This document shows positions 57,368-64,000 of a stretch of 64,000 nt of DNA, one piece after another; within the stretch, counting starts at the first letter, position 1; every line of letters starts with the position of its first letter. The notes under the pieces were generated by a model that did not search any database, was not told the DNA's origin, and worked only from the letters and a program-made list of their open reading frames with translations. The stretch covers positions 1 through 64,000 of the forward strand of contig DASYVJ010000096.1 of NCBI GenBank assembly GCA_035937155.1. Reading direction: 5' to 3'. Source of the DNA: Palsa-870 sp035937155. GTDB lineage: Bacteria > Chloroflexota > Dormibacteria > Dormibacterales > Dormibacteraceae. A program made the translations under genes and the position numbers.

Positions 57368-60214
57368 ATGACCCGGCGCTATCGGCCGTTCGATCCCTTC
57401 GAGCGCGGCGGCCCATTCGAGGGCGGCCGGGAGATCCGAATCCCCAGGCCGCCACGCCGGTTCTGGTTCGGCGCCGCGCTCTTCGGCCTGGCGTTTCTAG
57501 TGTTCGTACTGGCCAGCCCCATCGTGTGGTTCTTCACCGAGATGCAGTGGTACAGCGGGCTCGGCTTCAGGGATGTCTTCACCACGCGCCTGTGGCTGCA
57601 AACCGGGCTCTTCGTCGCGAGCCTCGCCGTTTCATTCATCTATCTCGCGATCAATGTTGCAATCGCGCTGCGCGTGCGCTCAGGGCCGGGCCTTCGCGCG
57701 GTGGGGATCCGGCGCTCCTCCATTCGGAGCGCGGTCGGCATCATCGGTCTGCTTGGCGCCGGCCTTATCGCGCTCATCCTGTCGGGCGGAGCCGGCACGC
57801 AGTGGCAGACGCTTGCGCTCTTCCAACATGCATCGCCGACCGGCACCATCGACCCGGTCCTCGGCCAGGACGTTTCCTTCTACCTGCTGACGCTGCCGTT
57901 CCTGCACTCGGTTGCCAACTGGTCGTTGGGTCTCGACTTCATGAGCGTCCTCTTGATCGGCGCCCTTTACGCGTGGCGAGGCGACACGTTCGATCTGAAT
58001 CTCAACCCACGCGCTGTGGCTCATCTCTCGGTCCTGCTCGGCATTTTTGCCGTCACCCTCGCGGCGTGGACGTGGCTCGGCCGGTACGACCTGATGTACG
58101 CGCATAACAGCACTGTCGTTTGGGGCGCCGCCTACACGGACGTCAACGCCAGGCTGCCCCTTTATTCGTTCCAGGCCGGTGCCGGGATCGTTCTTGCCGG
58201 CGCCCTGTTCGTCAATGCGTGGCTGAGGCGAATCTGGCTGCCGGTCGCGGCAGCCGGCGTCTGGGTGGCCATGCTCGTCATCGGGCAGATCTACCCCGGC
58301 ATCGTGCAGAGCTTTTTCGTCACGCCAAGCGCTCAGTCTTACGAGCTTCCGTACATCGCCCGCGAGATCACCGGCACGCGCGCCGCGTACGGGCTTTCCA
58401 ACGTGACGACGAGCAACTTCACCGGCGATCAGCCGCTCACCTTGAAGGACGTGCAGAGCGACCGGGTCACCGTCAACAACCTGCGGCTCTGGGACTACAC
58501 CCCGCTCAAAGACACCTACGAACAGCTTCAGACGATCCGCACCTACTACACGTTCAATGACATCGACATCGACCGCTACATCATTGGAGGCCTGTATCAG
58601 CAGCTCGAGATAAGCGCCCGGGAATTCGACCCCTCCAGGCTCGCGGCATCTGCGCAGCAATGGGTCAACCAGCACCTCGTGTATACCCACGGCTACGGTG
58701 TCGCCGCGAGCCCGGTCAATGCGGTGGTCGGCGAAGGCCTGCCCGACTACGTCGTCAAAGACGTGCCTCCGACCGGATCGCTGCCGGTAACGCAGCCTGC
58801 AATCTACTTTGGCGAGATCACCAACACGTATGCCATCGCGCCTTCCGCCACCAAAGAGTTCGACTACCCACAGGGTAGCCAGGACGTGTTCACCACCTAT
58901 ACCGGTACGCATGGCGTGCAGATGAGCGAGCTCAACAAGGCGCTGTGGTCGCTCAAGCTGGGCGATTTCAACCTGCTGGTATCGAGCCAGGTCAACGGCC
59001 AGTCGCAAATGCTGTACCGGAGAAACATCCTGCAGCGCGCCTCAGAGCTCGCGCCGTTCCTCACCTTCGACGGCGACCCATATGTCGTCGTGGTCGATGG
59101 CAAGGCCTACTGGATCCTGGACGCCTACACGACGGGCTCCACCTACCCCTACTCGCAGACGGTTACCTTCCAGGGAGCCAACGACATCAACTACATCCGC
59201 AACTCGGTCAAGGTGGTCGTCGACGCGTACGAGGGCACCGTCGACTTTTATGTGATCGACCCCAAGGACCCGTTGATCAAGGCCTACCAGGCCACCTTCC
59301 CGTCACTGTTCAAGCCGATCGAGTCGCTGCCCTCCGGCCTGCGTGCTCACCTCCGCGTCCCGGTCGACCTGTTCAACGCCCAGGTCCAGATCTATGCCAC
59401 GTATCACATCTCAGACCCCAGACTCTTCTTCACTCGCGAGGACGTGTGGGACATCCCTACAGCTCAGACGTCGCCGGGGAGCCTCGCCGCGCCAGTCCAG
59501 CCTTACTACGTGCTGTTCCGCCTGCCGGGCGAGACGAACCCCGAGTTCCTGCTGATCATGCCTTTCACGCCGCGCGGCAAGAACAACATGGTCTCCTGGA
59601 TGGCTGCGCGCAGCGACGGCTCGCACTACGGCGAGTACGTCTCTTACGTGCTCCCGAAGGACAAGGTCGTCTTCGGACCGCAGCAGGTGGCGAACCGCAT
59701 CAACGAGAACCCGGCCATCTCCCGCGACTTCACCCTCTTCCACCAGGCCGGTTCGCAAGTCCTGCAGGGCAACCTGCTGGTGGTTCCAATCGGCAACTCG
59801 TTCCTGTATTTCGAGCCGATCTACCTGCGTGCCAACCAGGCCTCCAGCCTGCCTGAGCTGAAGAAAGTGATCCTCGCCGACTCGGTGAACGTCGTCTACA
59901 CGGACACGTTGCAGCAGGCCATCGACCAGCTGGTGGGTACGTCAACCCCGCCGCCGCCAACGACGGCGCCTCCGACCACGTTCACGCCGGCCCAGGTCAT
60001 CCAGGTCGCCGACCTGGTGACCCAGGCCAACCTGCACTATGCGGCGGCGTATGCCGCCCTCAGGGCGGGCGACCTCACCACCTTCGCCAACGAGATGGCA
60101 ACGGTCGGGAAACTGCTCGCGCAGCTGCAAGCGCTAACGGGCACCACACCCTCAACATCAGTATCAGCGTCGCCCTCAGCAACGCCAGGCGCGTCCCCGA
60201 CCCCGACGCACTAA
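57368..60214 (+). CDS. UPF0182 family transmembrane protein
   Basis: A 948-residue protein of the UPF0182 family. Seven transmembrane segments fill about the first 320 residues, starting FWFGAALFGLAFLVFVLASP. A large extracytoplasmic domain follows with GVAASPVNAVVGEGLPDYVV, FYVIDPKDPLIKAYQATFPS, RLPGETNPEFLLIMPFTPR and other family blocks. It ends in a Pro/Thr-rich and Ser/Pro tail (STPPPPTTAPPTT). The function is unknown. The family is common in actinobacteria, cyanobacteria and Chloroflexota. Confidence 0.9.
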   Translation: MTRRYRPFDPFERGGPFEGGREIRIPRPPRRFWFGAALFGLAFLVFVLASPIVWFFTEMQWYSGLGFRDVFTTRLWLQTGLFVASLAVSFIYLAINVAIALRVRSGPGLRAVGIRRSSIRSAVGIIGLLGAGLIALILSGGAGTQWQTLALFQHASPTGTIDPVLGQDVSFYLLTLPFLHSVANWSLGLDFMSVLLIGALYAWRGDTFDLNLNPRAVAHLSVLLGIFAVTLAAWTWLGRYDLMYAHNSTVVWGAAYTDVNARLPLYSFQAGAGIVLAGALFVNAWLRRIWLPVAAAGVWVAMLVIGQIYPGIVQSFFVTPSAQSYELPYIAREITGTRAAYGLSNVTTSNFTGDQPLTLKDVQSDRVTVNNLRLWDYTPLKDTYEQLQTIRTYYTFNDIDIDRYIIGGLYQQLEISAREFDPSRLAASAQQWVNQHLVYTHGYGVAASPVNAVVGEGLPDYVVKDVPPTGSLPVTQPAIYFGEITNTYAIAPSATKEFDYPQGSQDVFTTYTGTHGVQMSELNKALWSLKLGDFNLLVSSQVNGQSQMLYRRNILQRASELAPFLTFDGDPYVVVVDGKAYWILDAYTTGSTYPYSQTVTFQGANDINYIRNSVKVVVDAYEGTVDFYVIDPKDPLIKAYQATFPSLFKPIESLPSGLRAHLRVPVDLFNAQVQIYATYHISDPRLFFTREDVWDIPTAQTSPGSLAAPVQPYYVLFRLPGETNPEFLLIMPFTPRGKNNMVSWMAARSDGSHYGEYVSYVLPKDKVVFGPQQVANRINENPAISRDFTLFHQAGSQVLQGNLLVVPIGNSFLYFEPIYLRANQASSLPELKKVILADSVNVVYTDTLQQAIDQLVGTSTPPPPTTAPPTTFTPAQVIQVADLVTQANLHYAAAYAALRAGDLTTFANEMATVGKLLAQLQALTGTTPSTSVSASPSATPGASPTPTH

Positions 60215-60837
60215 CCGCTTCGCAGGGGCACGAACAGGACCGGGAACAGCGATCGAAAGCCGATCTCGTCGCCGTGCTTCTCATACAGCCGAAGGTCCTG
60301 CGGCTGATCGGGTGAAACGGCCACTGGGATCACCATGCGGCCACCGTCCGCGAGCTGGCCGAGGAGCGCAGGTGGCACCTCGCGCGCAGCGCAGGCGACA
60401 AGGATGATGTCGTAGGGGGCATGCGCCGGCCAGCCGAGAGAGCCGTCCGCCACGGCCACCTCCACGTTGGTGAACCCCAGGCGCGCGAGTCTCTCGGACG
60501 CATGCTCAGCAAGCGCCGGCTCTCGCTCCAGCGTGATGACCTTGCGGCACATCCGGCTCAACACCGCCGCCTGGTAACCCGACCCGGCGCCCACCTCGAG
60601 CGCGATGTCCTCGGGCTTCGGCGCCAGCGCCTGAGTCATCAGCGCGACCACCAGAGGCTGCGAGATCGTCTGGCCGCAGTCAATGGACAGCGCGCGGTCT
60701 TCGTACGCGTGGCGCCGCAACCTCGGCGACAGGAACTCCTCGCGCGGGATCTCAGACATCGCCCGCAGCACGCGCGCGTCTGTAACCCCGTGGGGCAGCA
60801 GCTGCTCGGCCACCATCCTCTGGGCGGGTGTGCCCAT
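60211..60837 (-). CDS. pcm: Protein-L-isoaspartate O-methyltransferase
   Basis: A 208-residue SAM-dependent enzyme that starts repair of damaged aspartyl residues. The PIMT-specific motif DCGQTISQPLVVALMTQAL lies near residue 55 and the SAM motif IALEVGAGSGYQAAVL near residue 82. ATG 60837 is taken. A TTG five codons earlier at 60852 is possible. The isoaspartyl peptidase gene is 10 kb away, so the two do not form an operon. The end overlaps the end of the convergent UPF0182 gene by four bases. Confidence 0.9.
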   Translation of the reverse strand: MGTPAQRMVAEQLLPHGVTDARVLRAMSEIPREEFLSPRLRRHAYEDRALSIDCGQTISQPLVVALMTQALAPKPEDIALEVGAGSGYQAAVLSRMCRKVITLEREPALAEHASERLARLGFTNVEVAVADGSLGWPAHAPYDIILVACAAREVPPALLGQLADGGRMVIPVAVSPDQPQDLRLYEKHGDEIGFRSLFPVLFVPLRSG

Positions 60838-60865
60838 TAGCGGAGAGTACAATCACACCCGCTCA

Positions 60866-61879
60866 TTGGCGTCGTCCGTCCCGAACCCCGTCCCGCAGAA
60901 ATGGCGCCGCCCCGTCAGGCAGCGCTCGCGCCTGGTCAGACGCACAGGCCCCGCACACGCACGCGTGGAGTTCGCCCACCCCTCCGAGCAGGAGTTCGCG
61001 CGCTTCCTCGACTACTACCGAATCCGCTGGGTGTATGAACCGGTGTCATTCCCGATTGCCTGGGAGGGCACGCGGGTCGCCGAGATGTTCACGCCCGACT
61101 TCTACCTGCCAGAGCACGACATGTACATCGAGCTGACGACCATGAAGCAGTCCCTAGTCACGCCGAAGAATCGCAAGCTGCGGATGCTTCGCGAGCTGTA
61201 TCCGGAGCTCAACGTGCGCCTGCTCTACCGCAAGGATTACCAGCAGCTTCTGGCCAAAGCCGGCTACGGCGCGGTCGAGGTGCAGAACCTGCGGAAGCAG
61301 GACATCGGCTCAATCCTCATCTCGCCCGTCGAGCTCGAAACGCGGGTCAAGGCCCTGGCGCGCAAGATCTCGCGCGACTACCGCGGCGAGTCGCTCGTCG
61401 TCGTGGGCGTGCTCAAAGGCGTCACGTTTTTCCTCGCCGACCTCGCGCGCGGCATCAAGGTTCCCTTCGTCCTCGACTACATCGACCTTCGGCGCTATGC
61501 CGGCGCCCAGCCGCACGAACGGGTGCGCATCGCGCGCGACATCGACTATCCGATCGCCGGCCGGCACGTCTTGCTGGTGGAGGACATCGTGAACACCGGC
61601 CTGACGCTGGATTACGTCCTCTCAGAGTTGCGCGCGCGAGAACCGGCCTCGGTCGAGGTGGTCACGCTGCTGGACCGGCCGCTGCGCCGCCTGGTCAAAG
61701 TTCCGATCCGCTACATCGGCTTTCAGATTCCCAACGACTACGTCGTCGGTTACGGGCTCGACTACAGGGAGCTTTACCGCAACCTTCCTTTCATCTGCAC
61801 GCTTCGCACGAGCGTCTTCGACATCGGCACTCCGACCAACCCGGTGCCGCCGGAGGCCCAGGGCCCGCCGGAGGCCTAA
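60866..61879 (+). CDS. Hypoxanthine phosphoribosyltransferase with N-terminal nuclease-like domain
   Basis: A roughly 337-residue fusion. The C-terminal 175 residues are HPRT, which joins hypoxanthine or guanine to PRPP: the PRPP motif is VLLVEDIVNTGLTLDYVL, with GVLKGVTFFLADLAR near the start of the domain. The N-terminal 120 residues (EFARFLDYYRIRWVYEPVSF, TPDFYLPEHDMYIELTT) show a PD-(D/E)XK-like plan with Asp in PDF and Glu in IEL. The N-terminal segment starts in DNA that overlaps the divergent pcm gene, so TTG 60866 is tentative. Similar N-terminal domains occur in actinobacterial HPRTs. Confidence 0.8.
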   Translation: MASSVPNPVPQKWRRPVRQRSRLVRRTGPAHARVEFAHPSEQEFARFLDYYRIRWVYEPVSFPIAWEGTRVAEMFTPDFYLPEHDMYIELTTMKQSLVTPKNRKLRMLRELYPELNVRLLYRKDYQQLLAKAGYGAVEVQNLRKQDIGSILISPVELETRVKALARKISRDYRGESLVVVGVLKGVTFFLADLARGIKVPFVLDYIDLRRYAGAQPHERVRIARDIDYPIAGRHVLLVEDIVNTGLTLDYVLSELRAREPASVEVVTLLDRPLRRLVKVPIRYIGFQIPNDYVVGYGLDYRELYRNLPFICTLRTSVFDIGTPTNPVPPEAQGPPEA

Positions 61880-61920
61880 AGGTAGACGCAGGGACCCGAC
61901 TGCAGCGTCTCCTGGCCTGG

Positions 61921-62193
61921 ATGTCCCGCCAGGACTTCGCATTTCTCGTCGAAAGCGGCATGCTCAGCCAGGTCGAGCAAATCGTCGTCGACGGCCACCG
62001 CAGGCTCTACTCGGCGAAGGGGAGGGAGTGGTCGCCACCCATCGCTTACCGGTGGCTCCGCTACGAGGATCCGGCGCCCGTTGCACGCCTCATAGACGGC
62101 GAAAAGCGGCTGCGGCGGAGGGGGGTTGTGTTCGACGCCGACGCTGTGGACAAAGCCTGGATGGAAGCGTCGAAGAGGGGCTTTTTGAATTGA
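61921..62193 (+). CDS. Hypothetical protein
   Basis: A 90-residue soluble protein, charged, without motifs (VVDGHRRLYSAKGREWSPPI). It follows HPRT by 41 bases on the same strand. No ribosome site is clear, but codon use and the absence of an alternative frame make it plausible. No function can be given. Confidence 0.5.
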   Translation: MSRQDFAFLVESGMLSQVEQIVVDGHRRLYSAKGREWSPPIAYRWLRYEDPAPVARLIDGEKRLRRRGVVFDADAVDKAWMEASKRGFLN

Positions 62194-62510
62194 AAGGAGG
62201 GGTGTGGAGGGCCTGTGGAAAACACATGCCCCAAGCGACCTTCCTGTATACCCTGAAGTCCCCTATGCGTTTTTCGGTTTCCATCCCGGGTTGCCCCGGA
62301 CCTTCCACCTACTCGACGTTCGGTATCCTCAGGTTTACCGTACTCAGCCGCTTGGGGCGTCGCGAAAGTTAACAGGCGGTTATGCACGCGTCAACGGCAA
62401 AATTAATCGGACTGCCAGGCAAATCTTTGTGGGGTTGACAGTGCTCGCGGCGATGAATTACAGGGCGGCTTCTAGAATGGGCCGCATCGTCATCACAAAG
62501 GAGACCTGAC
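62194..62510. other. Gap without a gene, upstream of the thiolase
   Basis: A 317-base stretch that probably holds the thiolase promoter near its right end. No RNA gene or repeat was recognised. The left 200 bases are AT-richer than the neighbourhood. Confidence 0.5.
62435..62463 (+). promoter_or_regulatory. Putative sigma-70 type promoter for the thiolase operon
   Basis: A perfect -35 hexamer TTGACA (62435-62440) is followed after 17 bases by TTACAG (62458-62463), a weak -10. The start codon of the thiolase lies 48 bases further, after a good ribosome site (aaaggaga). Only the -35 is strong, so this is tentative. Confidence 0.4.
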
Positions 62511-63674
62511 ATGCGCGAAGTCGTCATCGTGGAGGCAGTTCGCTCTCCGATCGGTCGGCGAAACGGAAAGCTCAAGGGCATGCATCCGGTTGTCCTCGGC
62601 TCGCTTGTCCTCCAGGAAATCGTGAGGCGTGCGGCCATTTCACCCGAGCAGGTCGAGGACGTCGTGTTCGGTTGTGTGACCCAGGTCGGCGAGCAGAGTC
62701 TCAACATCGCGCGCAGCGCGTGGCTGACCGCCGGGTTTCCCGTCACCACTCCAGGGACTACGGTTGACCGGCAGTGCGGCTCGAGCCAGCAGGCCATCCA
62801 TTTCGCGGCCAATCTCATCCAGTCGGGCGTTTGTGACATCACCATCGCCGGCGGCGTCGAGTCGATGAGCCGCGTACCCATGGGCTCCAACGCGGTGTCG
62901 CCTGGTACGCCGTTTCCACCCGAGCTGATGGAGCTCTACGACCTCGTCCCACAAGGCATCTCCGCGGAGCTCATCGCGCGGAAGTACGGCATCTCTCGCC
63001 GTCTGATGGACGAGTTTGGTGTGCGGAGCCATCATCTGGCCAACGAAGCGACCGAGAAAGGTCACTTCAAGTCACAGCTCATGCCAGTCGAGGTCTCACT
63101 CAACGGCAATGGACACACAGAGCTATTCGACAAGGACGAAGGCATCCGCGCGAACGCGAACTACGAGGCTACAGCTGCGCTGAAGCCCGCCTTCAACCCA
63201 GAGCACTCGATCACCGCCGGCAACTCGAGCCAGATCTCTGACGGCGCCGCTGCAGTGCTGCTCATGTCGCTCGAAAAGGCAAAGCAGCTCGGCCTCAAGC
63301 CACGCGCGCGCATCCGAGCGCAGGCTGTCGTAGGCACAGATCCCGTGTTGATGCTCGAGGGTCCCATCCCCAGCACTGCAGCGGTCCTCAAGCGCGCCGG
63401 CCTCGACCTAAAAAGCATCGACCTGTTCGAGGTCAACGAGGCGTTCGCGTCAGTAGTCCTCGCGTGGCAGAAGGAGACCGGCGCCGACATGGACAAGACG
63501 AACGTCAACGGCGGCGCCATCGCCGTCGGCCATCCCCTCGGCGCATCTGGCGCGATCCTCATGAATCGGCTCCTCTACGAGCTCGAGCGCCGAGACCTGC
63601 GCTATGGTCTCGAGACCATGTGCTGCGGCGGAGGGCTGGGCACCGCGACGATCATCGACCGGGTAGTCGAATGA
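62511..63674 (+). CDS. Acetyl-CoA acetyltransferase (thiolase II)
   Basis: A 387-residue biosynthetic or degradative thiolase. The nucleophilic cysteine lies in TVDRQCGSSQQAIHFAANLI (about residue 87), the second catalytic motif is NVNGGAIAVGHPLGASGA (His), and the C-terminal cysteine is in MCCGGGLGTATIID. The full length is normal for the family. It overlaps the cupin gene start as ATGA. The partner enzymes (beta-oxidation or PHB genes) are not in the window. Confidence 0.9.
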   Translation: MREVVIVEAVRSPIGRRNGKLKGMHPVVLGSLVLQEIVRRAAISPEQVEDVVFGCVTQVGEQSLNIARSAWLTAGFPVTTPGTTVDRQCGSSQQAIHFAANLIQSGVCDITIAGGVESMSRVPMGSNAVSPGTPFPPELMELYDLVPQGISAELIARKYGISRRLMDEFGVRSHHLANEATEKGHFKSQLMPVEVSLNGNGHTELFDKDEGIRANANYEATAALKPAFNPEHSITAGNSSQISDGAAAVLLMSLEKAKQLGLKPRARIRAQAVVGTDPVLMLEGPIPSTAAVLKRAGLDLKSIDLFEVNEAFASVVLAWQKETGADMDKTNVNGGAIAVGHPLGASGAILMNRLLYELERRDLRYGLETMCCGGGLGTATIIDRVVE

Positions 63675-64000
63675 AGCGCGCGGACAAGGCGAACCCTTTT
63701 GAGTCGCTCAACAGCATCCGGCCTCACCAGCTGGGCCAGGGCATCACTGCACGCGCAATCGAAGCCGAGCGGATGACGATCGCCGTGGTCGACCTCGACC
63801 CGGGCGCGGTCCTGCCCGAGCACCATCACGAGAACGAGCAGCTCGGTTTCGTCATCGCCGGCAGCATCACGATGAGGATCGGGACCGACCGACGCGAGCT
63901 TCACGCCGGCGACATGTACACCATACCGTGCGATGTCCCACACGATGCGGTGGCGGGTCCGGAAGGGTGCGTCGTGGCCGATGTCTTCGCACCCCCGCGG
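63671..64000 (+). CDS. Cupin-domain protein (3' end outside the window)
   Basis: At least 110 residues: a small cupin with LPEHHHENEQLGFVIAGSIT, the first metal-binding motif, and GDMYTIPCDVPHDAV, the second. The ATG overlaps the thiolase stop. The gene runs off the window end, so its length is unknown. The function is uncertain. Confidence 0.75.
   Translation, partial: MKRADKANPFESLNSIRPHQLGQGITARAIEAERMTIAVVDLDPGAVLPEHHHENEQLGFVIAGSITMRIGTDRRELHAGDMYTIPCDVPHDAVAGPEGCVVADVFAPPR

Noticed and set aside
57680..59008. A 442-residue open frame antisense to the UPF0182 gene
   Set aside because: It is a shadow of a long GC-rich gene, with low-complexity charged composition.

Overview
The window is about 64 kb of GC-rich bacterial DNA, densely coded on both strands, with many GTG and TTG starts and many 1-20 base gene overlaps. 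The gene content (a ClgR-type regulator directly before ClpP, a UPF0182 membrane protein, DUF3618, DUF4395 with rhodanese, a long two-domain ThyX, four ECF sigma modules, GabT, DapF, hexameric glutamate dehydrogenase) suggests a free-living soil bacterium of the Chloroflexota / 'Candidatus Dormibacterota' / Actinomycetota neighbourhood. This placement rests on gene content and is not proven. No rRNA genes, CRISPR arrays, transposases or integrases were seen.

Bases 1-13000 look accessory. They hold a membrane protein, a split YeeE/YedE sulfur transporter pair, a frameshifted Nramp-family transporter, a GT4 glycosyltransferase, a run of small envelope or stress proteins (CsbD-like, YtxH-like, holin-like, DUF3618, YihY) and a secreted lectin-like beta-propeller protein. 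An intact tRNA-Ile(GAT) sits at 12691-12766. Three direct repeats of its 3' end lie to its left (2061, 10021 and 12162) in the same orientation, the layout expected of tandem islands inserted at a tRNA 3' end. tRNA-Trp(CCA) follows at 12909-12986.

From 13 to 21 kb come a metallophosphatase, an ECF sigma factor overlapping a methyltransferase/Ada-type DNA repair protein, a second ECF sigma with a membrane anti-sigma, two lipoproteins, a 5'-3' exonuclease and an aminotransferase. From 21.5 to 26.9 kb a co-directional overlapping run encodes an acetyltransferase, a cyclic-nucleotide-binding domain protein, an FAD oxidoreductase, an adenylate-cyclase/NB-ARC/TPR protein and a UBP-type zinc finger. 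This is the best candidate for an incompletely described signalling system. From 26.9 to 29.9 kb are a branched-chain-amino-acid-type binding protein and a thioredoxin/DUF4395/rhodanese sulfur-redox group.

From 30 to 46.5 kb are mainly housekeeping and regulatory genes: a DapF homologue with both catalytic cysteines replaced by serine, cupin, HAD, GYD, AIM24, Fur, M24 peptidase, GreA, two more ECF sigma/anti-sigma pairs, a glycerophosphodiesterase, an AAA ATPase, EVE and DinB proteins and an ABC exporter. From 46.5 to 52.2 kb a leftward group encodes glutamate dehydrogenase, a TPP-dependent enzyme, an isoaspartyl peptidase, a small Arg/Glu-rich protein and ThyX. From 52.3 to 64 kb are a methyltransferase, an acetyltransferase, an FAD/NAD oxidoreductase, ClgR-ClpP, an epimerase, UPF0182, Pcm, a nuclease-like/HPRT fusion, a thiolase and a cupin cut by the window end. 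GC-rich palindromes of a REP-like family are scattered between genes, and one pair of palindromes lies inside an anti-sigma gene.
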